DNA of 64,000 nt from Erwinia sorbitola (GCF_009738185.1 NZ_CP046509.1:1-64000), one strand, 5' to 3'. Counted from the first letter of the stretch, positions 44,685 to 53,840 are shown. Numbers and translations are program-made. The notes: generated from the letters alone by a model not told the origin.

Positions 44685-45481
44685 GGTTTTTTTATAGTGG
44701 TTGAAAGGAAACTCTCACAGTGGGTGAGTCTGTTTTTTTTATTTTTTCTGCATGTAGCAAGAAAAACACTGCTCTGATCGTAATCCTTTATTGGGAACAG
44801 GTTAGAAAACCTGAAGTAAACAGTGCTGTTATTACTTTTACAGTTAATGTGTTTTTCTTTAATCAGGGAGGCTAATAGCTTAAGTTTTACCTCTCTATTT
44901 CTATCGCTGTCACTATCAAGATCAATTATATGACATGAGTTTATGTTAATAGTGCCAGGGGTTTTTGAATGGGATACGTAAGTCGTTAAGCTAAAATAAA
45001 TTACCAGTAAGGTTATGACGATAGTCAGGCAGATAATGAGATTTTTTTTGAATGTATCTCTGCCGTGAGAGGATTTTAGTTGAATTGCGGGGAGGTTATT
45101 CTTTTCATTTTTACTATTGCGATCGGTCGCTTTACTTGAACCAGATGAGGGTCTGATGAGCGTTACTTCTGCATCAAAGCGGAATCCCTGTTTTGGTACA
45201 GTAATAATGATGTTCTGATTCACACCGAGCTGTGAGAAAACTTTTCTCAGCAGGCTAATGTGGTTACTCAAATTACTTCCCGAAGGTCTGAGCCCATGCT
45301 CCTCCCATACGGTTCGGAGTAACTCTTCCCGCGTTAAGGTATTACCGGAATGAGTTATCAGTTCAGTTAATAGTCTTGAGCCTGGCCTGGAAAGTTGTAC
45401 GACAGAGTTATCATTACCGATAAGGTTTAGTAATCCATTTATGGAGTCAAAATGGATGGTCTGATTAATAAAATAGTCCAT
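44681..45481 (-). CDS. CadC/ToxR-like membrane-anchored regulator
   Basis: 266-aa one-component regulator. Residues 1-105: OmpR-type winged helix (SRLLTELITHSGNTLTREEL, HISLLRKVFSQLG, ITVPKQGFRFDA). Residues 106-145: polar basic linker. Residues 147-168: single transmembrane helix (LIICLTIVITLLVIYFSL). Residues 170-266: small periplasmic domain with four cysteines (183, 214, 244, 255). The periplasmic domain is much shorter than in CadC and closer to MarT-like proteins. Paired with the FidL-like gene. AT-rich relative to neighbours. No typical target operon is directly adjacent. Confidence 0.82.
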   Translation of the reverse strand: MDYFINQTIHFDSINGLLNLIGNDNSVVQLSRPGSRLLTELITHSGNTLTREELLRTVWEEHGLRPSGSNLSNHISLLRKVFSQLGVNQNIIITVPKQGFRFDAEVTLIRPSSGSSKATDRNSKNEKNNLPAIQLKSSHGRDTFKKNLIICLTIVITLLVIYFSLTTYVSHSKTPGTININSCHIIDLDSDSDRNREVKLKLLASLIKEKHINCKSNNSTVYFRFSNLFPIKDYDQSSVFLATCRKNKKNRLTHCESFLSTTIKKP

Positions 45482-45854
45482 TTTTATTTTTCAATTATTT
45501 CCCATTATCTACCGCCCGATTATCTTAATACTAAACAGCCATGTCAATGATTACCCCACCGCACCTGATTGTGGTTTTTTTGATAAAACGTGCTTACTTT
45601 TTATTATTAATTTCAAGTTAAGATTATTTGTTACAGGTTAATGATTTAAGGCTATTCAGTACTTTACTTAAAATTAGTTTTTTATCCTGTTATTATTTAA
45701 CTTTATGGTTCTTTATATTGATATTACTTAATAATTGATATTAAGTTTCGCTTAATGTGCTTGCGTACTATCATGGAGTCTCTGTGATTTACGTAGTTTA
45801 TATCTTTTATATATTCAATCGGCAGGAGCCGTACATACCATAAGGAGCAATGCC
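45482..45854. promoter_or_regulatory. AT-rich divergent intergenic region
   Basis: 373 bp between the CadC-like and PapI-like genes, very rich in A and T. It contains no GATC site, so a Pap-type Dam/Lrp methylation switch is not encoded here. H-NS silencing would fit the composition but is inference. No clear palindromes were found. Confidence 0.4.
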
Positions 45855-46130
45855 ATGAGTGAATCTATTGCTAAAAATATTCAGCGTAAAACATCTGTCG
45901 ATAAGGTGATTACAGCACTGAATGATTTCTTCAAAGAGAAAGGTGCTGCCAGTTCAGATTCATCATCAGTGCTGGCCAGTACCAGAGATGTGGCTAACCG
46001 ATCTGAATTAAGCATTTATAATGCACGACATATCTTAATAAAACTGGAGAAAGAGGGTGTTATCACCTCGATCAGGAAAGAAAACAGTAAGAGCCTGTAT
46101 TGGAATAAGACTGAGTCATTCAAGATGTAA
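45855..46130 (+). CDS. PapI/FaeA-like small winged-helix regulator
   Basis: 91-aa protein with a winged-helix core: TRDVANRSELSIYNARHILI (helix-turn-helix) and KLEKEGVITSIRKENSKSLY (wing), the arrangement of the FaeA/PapI fimbrial regulators. AGGAG-like sequence (AAGGAGC) precedes the ATG. PapI works with Lrp at fimbrial promoters; here no fimbrial genes are in reach, so it may serve a remote operon or the envelope genes to its right. Ends before a 14-bp hairpin. Confidence 0.65.
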   Translation: MSESIAKNIQRKTSVDKVITALNDFFKEKGAASSDSSSVLASTRDVANRSELSIYNARHILIKLEKEGVITSIRKENSKSLYWNKTESFKM

Positions 46131-46146
46131 GCGGTGGCTTCATCAT

Positions 46147-46183
46147 ATAAGTGGCGTATCATCTAAGCAGATACGCCACTTAT
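46147..46183. terminator. perfect 14-bp hairpin
   Basis: ATAAGTGGCGTATC / GATACGCCACTTAT around a 9-nt loop, 16 bp after the PapI-like stop. It is symmetric and lacks a strong T-run, so it could end transcripts from both sides, including the FKBP gene. Confidence 0.6.
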
Positions 46184-46244
46184 CCATTTGTTACTACAGG
46201 TTGCAAATACATACAGAGCAATAAGATAGATTTTACGCTACCGG

Positions 46245-48121
46245 TTAAAGGTACGCATCTGCAATTCTCAGGTTGAAAATTATCGTGGCATTCGGCGGGA
46301 TTTTCGGCGGTGAACCGATATCCTTATATGCCAGCTCTGGCGCGGTACCACGATAGTAATTGAACCATGATTTTTTAATTTCTTTAATGCTTCACGGAAC
46401 ACCGGAGGGAAACCAGATAGCGGCTGCGTTAACATTGTACCTCTGGCATCCATATCAGTGATCACTTCACCGTTGGTAAGACTCTCTTTAACTACGACAT
46501 TGTAAGTAGCATTTTCTGCTATTGGCGTATCACCTTCATAGGTAATATTATACCAAAATCCGGAAGGAGACTTTTTCGTGTTTTTCATTTTGGTAAATTT
46601 TTGCAGATACTGCTTTGTCGCCTGATCTAGATTTGAGATTAATTTCTTTTGCTCTTGTGTTTCTCGATGACTGACTTCCGTTAATGTTTTCTCTAACGCA
46701 TCCACTGAGAGTTTGGGTTTCCCCTGGAATGCATCTACGATTCCGGCCAGTACAATATTTTTTTCTGCATCTTTGCCCCAGCTATTATTTTCCGCCTGCA
46801 TTTGCAAAATTTCATCCCCGAGGGACATCCCAATTGCATAGCCTTCACGAGCGCTCTTTTTATTCAGCTGTTCTGGTGTAACGTGCGGCAGTTCAGGACT
46901 GGCTTTGACGTCTGCTTTCTGTTTTTTGGCCTCTGCCAGCTCGACCAGTGCCGCATCAAGCTTCGCCTGAAGTTCTTTGTCATTTTCTGCTGGCGGTGTT
47001 CCCGGTTTATCAGTTGCTGTGGCAGCGGTATCCACGGGAGCTTTTTGGCTTAGTTGCAACAGATCTACTTTAGCCATCAGTGATTTCGCAATCAGCTCAC
47101 TTTCAGCAAGCTGTTCAGCGGTTGGGCGTGCAGCAAGCTCAGTTTTTAGCTGTTCAGCTTCAGTTTGCAGCTTATTTTTTGTTTGCTCTGCTTCAGAGAG
47201 CTTCTTTTCAAGCGCGAGCTGCTGCTGTTTACTGGCTTCATCCTGACCACTGGCACCCTCCTGGCTTTGGGCAATCTGTTCCAGCAGCTGCTGTTTCTCT
47301 TTAGTCAGCTTCTCTTTTTCCTGGGCACTATCAGCGGCTAATTTTTGCTCTTTGGATTTTATTTCATCCCGTTCTGCTGTGATTTTCTGAATATCATCAC
47401 GACTGGTTGACAGGTTTGTTTCCAACTCAGCGATTTTTTTATTGTACTCTTCGATCTGCTGGTTTAAAGCTGCCTCGTGCGCGCTGAGAACGTGCTCTTT
47501 CCCCTCATTAAGGGCCTTGAGCTGGCCGCGCAGGGCAGTTTCAGCTAGCTGAACCTCTTTAAGCTGGTCTTTCGCCTGAGTCAATTTCTCGACAAGTGTG
47601 TTGTGGGTTGGATGTAGGCTGAAAATCTGGCGTAAGTTCTGTGCCATATCCAGCATTGCCTGTTTATCCGCCTGGCTTAACTGAGACGTTTCTTCAACCA
47701 CGGGTGCCACAGGTGGTGACTGCTGTAGAACGGCGATCTGCTCTTCAAGGGAGCGGATTGTCTTAGCCTTTTGTGAGATTTCTCGGTCTTTATCAGCGAT
47801 GTCTCGCCGCAACGCTTTTAGCTGTGTGCGATCAACGCGTGGGGCAGGCGCAGGCGCAGCCTGAACCCGCCGCCGTGGTGGCGTGACGGTGTTGACTGCT
47901 TCACTAGTAACACGAGGAGGAGTAAGCCTCTCCTGAACAGGCGGAGCCAGAGGTGCCTGCGGAGTCTTATGCTGTTGCTCCTGATAAGAAGTGGCAAATT
48001 GTAAAACGGCAGGAGCTTCCAGCTCCGCTGCATACACTTTACTGTGCATTGCGCCCAGGCAAGTCATAACCACCAACGCGGCGGCAGACAAAGCAAAAGG
48101 AGCAGGGTATTTACCAATCAT
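46245..48121 (-). CDS. periplasmic coiled-coil FKBP-type protein, C-terminus frameshifted
   Basis: As read, the ORF ends at 46280 with 613 aa. Signal peptide 1-32 (cut near VYAA-E); proline-rich 50-95; long coiled coil about 95-135 and 175-400 rich in Glu, Lys, Gln; FKBP N-terminal domain about 420-515 (SAREGYAIGMSLGDEI); FKBP C-terminal domain from 520 (GFWYNITYEG, FPPVFREALKKLKNHGSITIVVP). After Pro593 the frame runs into a basic, unrelated tail. In the neighbouring frame from about 46340 down to the stop at 46245-46247 the expected ending is intact: PELAYKDIGSPPKIPPNAT, then IIFNLRIADAYL. So one indel near 46340-46346 (in CCGCGCCAG) separates the FKBP end from its body: mutation, sequencing error, or frameshift. 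The active-site Trp equivalent is not obvious, so PPIase activity is doubtful. Overlaps the lipoprotein gene (ATGA). Confidence 0.78.
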
Positions 48122-48543
48122 GGCCGTGCTTCACCCTTCTTGGTTAGGCTATCCATCAGTGCTTGTGCAATCCGTGCACAAAGCTGATTCGCGCGGTAGT
48201 GATAAAGGGAGTCAACCGTATCCTGAGTATTCTCCCCAACGTTTTTTCGCACCCCGGTATACTGAGCTGCATTGCTCATCAGCGCGTCAAATGTCGTTTG
48301 CATTGAGCGGTGCTCCGACGAATTAACGACTTTTAGCGCTTCAAGCTGCGCCTGACACAGTTTCAACTTATTACTGTCTTTAATATATTTTTCGCTCTGG
48401 ACAACCTGCGGCTCTTCTGCGGATTGGGCAGGAGCAGGGACGGGTGTTGTTTTTGGTTTCCCCTGACAGCCAGCGAGTACAAAAACAAACAACACGGCGA
48501 TCATATTAATAGTGCAAGGTAATGAGAATTTACTAATTGCCAT
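48118..48543 (-). CDS. lipoprotein of unknown function
   Basis: 141-aa predicted lipoprotein. Signal with hydrophobic MIAVLFVFVLAGC, lipidated Cys26, followed by a Pro-rich stretch (TTPVPAPAQ) and a helical domain with two cysteines (KLCQAQLEALK and QLCARIAQALM). Residues after Cys are Gln-Gly, so Lol sorting to the outer membrane is expected. It is translationally coupled to the coiled-coil FKBP-like protein, so the two probably form an envelope-spanning pair. I do not recognise the family. Confidence 0.7.
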   Translation of the reverse strand: MAISKFSLPCTINMIAVLFVFVLAGCQGKPKTTPVPAPAQSAEEPQVVQSEKYIKDSNKLKLCQAQLEALKVVNSSEHRSMQTTFDALMSNAAQYTGVRKNVGENTQDTVDSLYHYRANQLCARIAQALMDSLTKKGEARP

Positions 48544-48623
48544 AATAAAGATAACTCTGAATAAATAACGTTTCTAATGATGTTTAATCACGTTACGGTG
48601 TTAGAAGTTGCATCTTGCCAATG

Positions 48624-49265
48624 CTAATGGAACTGATCGACAGTACGTATTGATTCACACCATCCTTCCTGAATTAACCAGTAGTTAAGTTCAGCAGGGC
48701 GGATCATATTGAGCTTTGACATAATATTACGTTTATGCGCACTAACGGTTTTCTCGCTAATCTGAAGGAAACGAGCGACGCCGCCATTGCTGATGCCACG
48801 CGCCAGATAGCGGAGGATCTCAGTTTCACGTCTGGTCAGATTATTGGTGGAACGAGTCATCGTTGAACAGGGTTGAATCATAATATTACGCATATTGTTG
48901 AGCTGTTCCATTTGCTCATTAATAACTGACAGCATGCTCTCCACTGACTGATTGCGGTAGAGCGGGGTATAGTGGCTGATATGTGGCGCTGTGGCGTCGT
49001 TTTCCTCAGTTTCAGAGGAGCCATTCTTGATGATAAATATACACATCGGGCGCATTGACATACGGCGATTCAAATAATGTATATTAGCAACTGACAGCGA
49101 CTCTTCTGCCAGGAAAATCATCTTCGCCCTGCTATTGAAGGCGCAATCAGTGAAGTCAGCATGAATTCCACGGCGAGAAAAATCTTCAGACAGACAATCC
49201 GTTAACCCTCTCATATAAAAAAGATTCGGGTCGTGTATTACGATCGTGATGTAGTTGTTTCTCAT
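48624..49265 (-). CDS. LuxR-family regulator with atypical receiver-like domain
   Basis: 213-aa regulator. C-terminal LuxR HTH about 140-205: LTRRETEILRYLARGISNGGVARFL and SEKTVSAHKRNIMSKLN. The N-terminal 120 residues look like a response-regulator fold (IVIHDPNLFYMRGLTDCLS) but the usual phospho-acceptor strand reads IFLAEESLS instead of the D-containing motif, so control by phosphorylation is unlikely; similar to RcsA-type proteins. Same strand and 80 bp upstream of the lipoprotein gene, so it may head or control that pair. A GGAGACGC / GCGTCTC hairpin lies 28-64 bp upstream of its start. Confidence 0.78.
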   Translation of the reverse strand: MRNNYITIVIHDPNLFYMRGLTDCLSEDFSRRGIHADFTDCAFNSRAKMIFLAEESLSVANIHYLNRRMSMRPMCIFIIKNGSSETEENDATAPHISHYTPLYRNQSVESMLSVINEQMEQLNNMRNIMIQPCSTMTRSTNNLTRRETEILRYLARGISNGGVARFLQISEKTVSAHKRNIMSKLNMIRPAELNYWLIQEGWCESIRTVDQFH

Positions 49266-49555
49266 GATTTAATACCTGAAATTATCCTTAACCGGAGACG
49301 CAATATCAACGTCCTGCAAGCGTCTCTCCGTGACTCCTGAACAGCATACCTATGACACATTATATTGGATAACAAACATTATCGGTATCAAAGTTACTTA
49401 TATTTCCTTATTGCGATATATAATTCTGTCATCGAATTTAATTCGACTCTATAAATCGCGGGAATTAATTAATACGTTTTTTTTCGATACTTAATATCGA
49501 CGTAATGTATTTATCTGAGGGGGGTAATATCAATAATTGTAAATTATTTATGCAT
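49266..49555. promoter_or_regulatory. AT-rich leader/promoter region of the LuxR gene
   Basis: 290 bp, very AT-rich, with an imperfect inverted repeat at 49293-49329 (GGAGACGC / GCGTCTCTCC, 18-nt loop) in the likely 5' leader of the LuxR-type gene. Otherwise no element that I recognise. Confidence 0.4.
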
Positions 49556-49587
49556 AAAAAAGACAGGATCACCGATCCTGTCTTTTT
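49556..49587 (-). terminator. terminator after yibL
   Basis: AAAAAGACAGGATC / GATCCTGTCTTTTTT, a 14-bp perfect stem with a three-base loop and T-runs on both strands, so it works bidirectionally. Confidence 0.93.
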
Positions 49588-49602
49588 TGTGTAAGCGGTT
49601 AT

Positions 49603-49965
49603 TTAAAATGCAGTTTTGGCGAAACCGGTCATCTCTTTTAAGCCCATTTCGCGGCCAAGCGCCGTGGTTGGATGAACCACCACGATACCGCGCACGCTTT
49701 TTTTCAGCGCACCCATATTCGCCTGCTCTTTTTTGGTAATAGCGCGGCTGAATGGCAACTTTTGCAGCTCCTGAGCTTCTTTGCTCAGATTCTCGGCGCG
49801 AACGCCGCGCAGACGTTCGATTTCTGCCTCTAATTTGTCTTTTTCTTTCAGCAGCTCACCGAGCTTCTCGCTGTCACCGGAGGCCAGCAGAACCGGCTCT
49901 TTATGATTAAGCGCATCCAGCTTGTCGCTGAGATCTTTGATTTCTGACTTTACTTGTTCTTTCAT
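49603..49965 (-). CDS. yibL: YibL family ribosome-associated protein
   Basis: 120-aa protein matching E. coli YibL (DUF2810) along its length: N-terminal coiled-coil helix (IKDLSDKLDALNHKEP, LLKEKDKLEAEIERLRG) and conserved C-terminus ALGREMGLKEMTGFAKTAF. The E. coli protein is reported to co-sediment with ribosomes; role unknown. Downstream of mtlR on the same strand, as in E. coli. Confidence 0.93.
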   Translation of the reverse strand: MKEQVKSEIKDLSDKLDALNHKEPVLLASGDSEKLGELLKEKDKLEAEIERLRGVRAENLSKEAQELQKLPFSRAITKKEQANMGALKKSVRGIVVVHPTTALGREMGLKEMTGFAKTAF

Positions 49966-50038
49966 AACGATTGACCATTAAATTGATTCATTACTGCAAA
50001 GGATACACGAAAGCGGGGCAAAGAGGGAAAAGGGCGGG

Positions 50039-50662
50039 TTACTTTTTGAAAGCCTGCTTCAGACTGATTTGTGAGATCAGCGTAGTCAACGACAGCACCA
50101 TGGTGGAGCGCACTACCTGCTGATAACGCTGCTGCTGCATGGCGCGCAGCTCCGCATCGTCGTGGGCGAAGTCGGGGCAGGGCGGCAGGGCGCTGACGCA
50201 GTGCAGTTCGCCAAAAGGCCCGAGAATTTCGTCGTCCGTAAAACGATATTCGCTGCCGTCGTGGTTCAGCTCTTCACGCAGGGCCATCAGCAGTTCGCAA
50301 TCTTCATATTCACTGCGATTAATCACGCCGAGACCATAAATCAGCTTCAGGCGCACCGAGAGTTCACCCAGTGGGCCATCGCCGAGCAACAGTGGCTCCA
50401 CCGCATATTTCACGGCATAGTCATCCTTGCGAAATACCTGTACCACCAGAATGTTTACTGCTTCTGTCAGCAGCTCAACCGTGGCGATAAGAAAGCTTCT
50501 TACCGATCGTCCGGCATTCAGGCGTTCGAGCACCCGATTTTCAAAAGCCTGAGGTTGTTCCATGAGAGCCTGCATATCGTTCGTATGGCGTAATAACGCC
50601 TGCGCGGGCACAGCAGTGCTGTGCCCTTCTTGTTCGTCCGTGAGGAGCGCTTGCGCCGACAT
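50039..50662 (-). CDS. mtlR: mannitol operon repressor MtlR
   Basis: 207-aa all-helical repressor of the mtl operon; it lacks a classic HTH. Conserved blocks: FENRVLERLNAGRSVRSFL, VFRKDDYAVKYAVEPLL, LIYGLGVINRSEYEDCELL. Start overlaps the mtlD stop (TAATG), so it is the third gene of mtlADR. The N-terminus is about 12 residues longer than in E. coli MtlR (195 aa). MtlR may act together with the PTS proteins. Confidence 0.94.
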   Translation of the reverse strand: MSAQALLTDEQEGHSTAVPAQALLRHTNDMQALMEQPQAFENRVLERLNAGRSVRSFLIATVELLTEAVNILVVQVFRKDDYAVKYAVEPLLLGDGPLGELSVRLKLIYGLGVINRSEYEDCELLMALREELNHDGSEYRFTDDEILGPFGELHCVSALPPCPDFAHDDAELRAMQQQRYQQVVRSTMVLSLTTLISQISLKQAFKK

Positions 50663-51810
50663 TATGCCATAGCGTTCCAGGCCTTCACTACTGCCTTAAC
50701 CACATCGCTGTTGATATCCAGACCGGAGATTTGCGCCAGAGTGGTAGCGACGTCCTGGCTGGCCAGCAGTGCAGCCAGTTCCTGCGCCTGCGGATCCTGG
50801 TCGCTACGGTAATGCAGAGCGGCGGCAATCCCGATGACGAGGTTGTCGTGCGGTAACTGATATTCCAGCGTGCCCAGCGTTGGTTTGATCAGACGATCGC
50901 CAGCGCTTAATTTACGCAGCGGCTGACGGCCTACGCGCTCAACGTCATCTTTCAGATACGGGTTTTCGAAACGGCTGAGGATTTTCTGGATATAGGCTGC
51001 GTGTTTCGCCGCGTCAAAACCGTAACGCTTAATCAGCACCGCGCCGCTCTCTTCCATTGCGCCCTGTACCACTGCACGCACTTTTTCATCAAGAATCGCT
51101 TCACGGATAGTTTGATGGCCCGCGAGCTGACCCAGATAGGCAGTAATGGCGTGGCCGGTATTGAGGGTAAACAGCTTACGCTCTACAAACGCCATCAGAT
51201 TATCAGTCAGCTCCATGCCGGGAATGGCCGGCAGGTTACCTTTAAACTGTGTTTTATCGACGATCCATTCGCTAAAGGTTTCTACTGTGACTTCCAGCGG
51301 ATCGCTGCTGCCGGCTTCTGATGGCGGTACGATGCGGTCAACTGCGGAGTCAACAAAGCCAACATGCTCCTCGACCCAGGCATGATACTGTTCCGGCAAA
51401 GCTTTCAGTACATGACCCTTTAACTGCGTGGTACCGCGTACCATATTCTCGCAGGCGATAATGTTCAGCGGACGGGTATTAGCGCTATCACTGCGTTTGG
51501 CCAGCCCTTTGGCAATGCTACCGGCAATGCGTTCGAGGATCTGCGGGCCAACCGCAGTGGTAACGATATCAACCTCTGCTACCAGCGCGATAATATCGTC
51601 GCTGGTGCTGTTAACGGCGTTAACCCCTTTGACGATCTCAACCTGCGCCTGCTCACCGACCACATGGACCGGATACTCCCCGCGTGCGTTCAGCGCGTCC
51701 AGCACCACCTGATTTACATCTGCGAAGGTGAGTTGAATACCCGCATCGGCCAGCAATTTGCCGATAAAACCACGGCCGATATTACCGGCGCCAAAATGTA
51801 ATGCTTTCAT
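50662..51810 (-). CDS. mtlD: mannitol-1-phosphate 5-dehydrogenase
   Basis: Converts mannitol-1-phosphate to fructose-6-phosphate with NAD. 382 aa as in E. coli. Start MKALHFGAGNIGRGFIGKLL carries the NAD-binding GAGNIGRG motif; the active-site lysine region is in SKSERKLF-like VERKLFTLNTGHA. ATG 51810 chosen from homology; the frame is open to 51852. Separated from mtlA by 98 bp that hold a REP-like pair, which may set different expression levels for the two genes. Confidence 0.96.
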   Translation of the reverse strand: MKALHFGAGNIGRGFIGKLLADAGIQLTFADVNQVVLDALNARGEYPVHVVGEQAQVEIVKGVNAVNSTSDDIIALVAEVDIVTTAVGPQILERIAGSIAKGLAKRSDSANTRPLNIIACENMVRGTTQLKGHVLKALPEQYHAWVEEHVGFVDSAVDRIVPPSEAGSSDPLEVTVETFSEWIVDKTQFKGNLPAIPGMELTDNLMAFVERKLFTLNTGHAITAYLGQLAGHQTIREAILDEKVRAVVQGAMEESGAVLIKRYGFDAAKHAAYIQKILSRFENPYLKDDVERVGRQPLRKLSAGDRLIKPTLGTLEYQLPHDNLVIGIAAALHYRSDQDPQAQELAALLASQDVATTLAQISGLDINSDVVKAVVKAWNAMA

Positions 51811-51834
51811 AATTATTCCCGTATCAATGATCCA

Positions 51835-51881
51835 AGAGTCGGACATGCCCAAACCAGGAAAGGGCCGGGCATGCCCAGCCC
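51835..51881. repeat. degenerate REP-like pair between mtlD and mtlA
   Basis: GAGTCGGACATGCCC (51836-51850) and GGGCCGGGCATGCCCAGCCC (51862-51881), both related to the 20-bp REP palindrome at 39.3 kb with the same GGGCATGCCC centre. Confidence 0.6.
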
Positions 51882-51908
51882 TTCAAAGAGGTGTGATGGA
51901 TAGTCCGC

Positions 51909-53840
51909 TTACGCGCTGGTTTTTCCTGACAGAATGTCGAGCACTTCCTGCACACTGGTGGTGGTGGCCAGTCGGGCAATCACGCTGTCATCGTCCAGGG
52001 CATTGGTCAGGCTGGTAATTACCTGAATATGTTCGTTATTACGGGCAGCAATACCGATGACCAGGCGGGCGATATCATCCGGCTCTTCACCGAAGTGAAC
52101 GCCGTCCGGGTACTGGCAGAACACCACGCCGGTTTTCAGCACGCGGTCTTTGGCTTCCACGGTGCCATGCGGTACGGCGATAGACTCGCCCAGGTAGGTG
52201 GGCGTCAGTTTTTCGCGCTCCAGCATGGCGGCAACGTATTCCGGCTCAACGTAACCCCCCTTCACCAGCTGCTCACCGGCAAAGCGAATCGCCTGCTCTT
52301 TGTTCGTCGCATGGTTGCCGAGGAACACGTTGGCAGCACTCAGTTTGAACAGGTGTTCCTGGCCCTCATCAAAGCTATCACTCAGCGTACTGCTGACTTT
52401 TTCGCGGTGACCGGCGCTGCGCCCGGCTTCGACCAGACGGGCTGTCAGGTCGGTATACAGGCCGCTGTCGAGGAAGTTGGTCAGTGAGATATGTTGCGCA
52501 TGTGGTGCCTGGCGCATTGCACGTTCGGTCAGGTCGCGGTGGGTAATGACCAGGTCGACATCGCCCGGCAGGCTGTTAATGGCGGTATTGGTCACGGAAA
52601 TACTGCTCAGTCCGGCATCGTTTACCTTCTTGCGCAGTACGCCTGCACCCATGGCGCTGGAACCCATACCGGCATCGCAGGCCACGATGATTTTGCGTAC
52701 ATGGCTCAGGTCGCTGTGCAGGCCATCAGCAGCGCCAGCAGGTGTAGCGGACTGGCCTTTAGACTGCGCTTTCATCTCCTGCACACGGCGGGATGCGGCT
52801 TCGATATCGTCATCTTCTTTCACTTTGCTGGTTTTCAGCAGAATGGCAGAAACCACGAAGGAGACGGCAAAAGCAGCGACGATCGCAGCGATGTTAGCGA
52901 AGTAAGCCCCTTTTGGCGTCATTGCCAGTACCGCAAGGATGGAACCTGGAGAAGCCGGAGAAACCAGACCGCCGTTCAGCAGAGTCAGGGTGAATACGCC
53001 GGTCATTCCGCCGAGGATTACCGCCAGAATGAGGCGCGGGTTCATCAGCACATACGGGAAGTAGATTTCGTGAATACCACCAAGGAAGTGGATAATCGCA
53101 GCGCCACCGGCAGACTGTTTAGCGTTACCACGGCCGAAGAACATATAAGCCATCAGCACGCCCATACCCGGACCTGGGTTGGCTTCGATCAGGAAGAAGA
53201 TCGATTTACCGGCTTCGCTAGCCTGCTGGATACCCAGCGGCGAGAAGATACCGTGGTTAATGGCGTTATTCAGGAACAGGATTTTCGCCGGTTCGACGAA
53301 GATGGAGGTCAATGGCAGCAGGTTGTTCTGCACCATCAGATTCACGCCGGCGGCGAGAATGTGCGACAAGCCTTCCACCAGTGGGCCGATTGCCATGAAA
53401 GCAAGGATAGCCAACAGCATGCCGATGATACCGGCAGAGAAGTTGTTAACCAGCATCTCAAAGCCGCTTTTGATTTTACCGTCAACCTGGCGGTCGAAGG
53501 TTTTAATCGCCCATCCACCCAGCGGGCCGGCAATCATTGAGCCAAGGAACATTGGCATATCGGCACCGACGATAACGCCCATGGTGGTGATAGCACCAAC
53601 CACACCGCCGCGATCACCACCGACCAGACGACCACCGGTAAAGCCGATCAGCAGCGGCAGCAGATAGGTAATCATTGGGCCAACCAGCTTCGCCATCGTT
53701 TCGTTTGGCAGCCATCCGGTTGGAATAAACAGCGCGGTGATAATACCCCAGGCAATAAATGCCCCGATATTTGGCATTACCATATTGCTCAGAAAGCGAC
53801 CAAAGTTTTGTACCTTGATCTTGATATCTGATGAGGACAT
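51909..53840 (-). CDS. mtlA: PTS mannitol-specific EIICBA component
   Basis: Membrane permease and phosphotransferase for mannitol, 643 aa. EIIC: residues 1 to about 335 with membrane helices (FGRFLSNMVMPNIGAFIAWG) and the GGIHEIYFPYV substrate motif. EIIB: phospho-cysteine in VACDAGMGSSAMGAGV. EIIA: phospho-histidine in ESIAVPHGTVEAKDRV. Start ATG 53840 with AAGGGGTG upstream. Heads mtlADR, under the CRP-site-rich promoter region to the right. Confidence 0.97.
   Translation of the reverse strand: MSSSDIKIKVQNFGRFLSNMVMPNIGAFIAWGIITALFIPTGWLPNETMAKLVGPMITYLLPLLIGFTGGRLVGGDRGGVVGAITTMGVIVGADMPMFLGSMIAGPLGGWAIKTFDRQVDGKIKSGFEMLVNNFSAGIIGMLLAILAFMAIGPLVEGLSHILAAGVNLMVQNNLLPLTSIFVEPAKILFLNNAINHGIFSPLGIQQASEAGKSIFFLIEANPGPGMGVLMAYMFFGRGNAKQSAGGAAIIHFLGGIHEIYFPYVLMNPRLILAVILGGMTGVFTLTLLNGGLVSPASPGSILAVLAMTPKGAYFANIAAIVAAFAVSFVVSAILLKTSKVKEDDDIEAASRRVQEMKAQSKGQSATPAGAADGLHSDLSHVRKIIVACDAGMGSSAMGAGVLRKKVNDAGLSSISVTNTAINSLPGDVDLVITHRDLTERAMRQAPHAQHISLTNFLDSGLYTDLTARLVEAGRSAGHREKVSSTLSDSFDEGQEHLFKLSAANVFLGNHATNKEQAIRFAGEQLVKGGYVEPEYVAAMLEREKLTPTYLGESIAVPHGTVEAKDRVLKTGVVFCQYPDGVHFGEEPDDIARLVIGIAARNNEHIQVITSLTNALDDDSVIARLATTTSVQEVLDILSGKTSA

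Noticed and set aside
52491..53540. Open frame of 349 codons opposite mtlA
   Set aside because: Shadow of the conserved mtlA gene; composition and lack of motifs fit a non-coding antisense frame. The same applies to frames opposite glyS (57238-58401) and glyQ (58819-59820).
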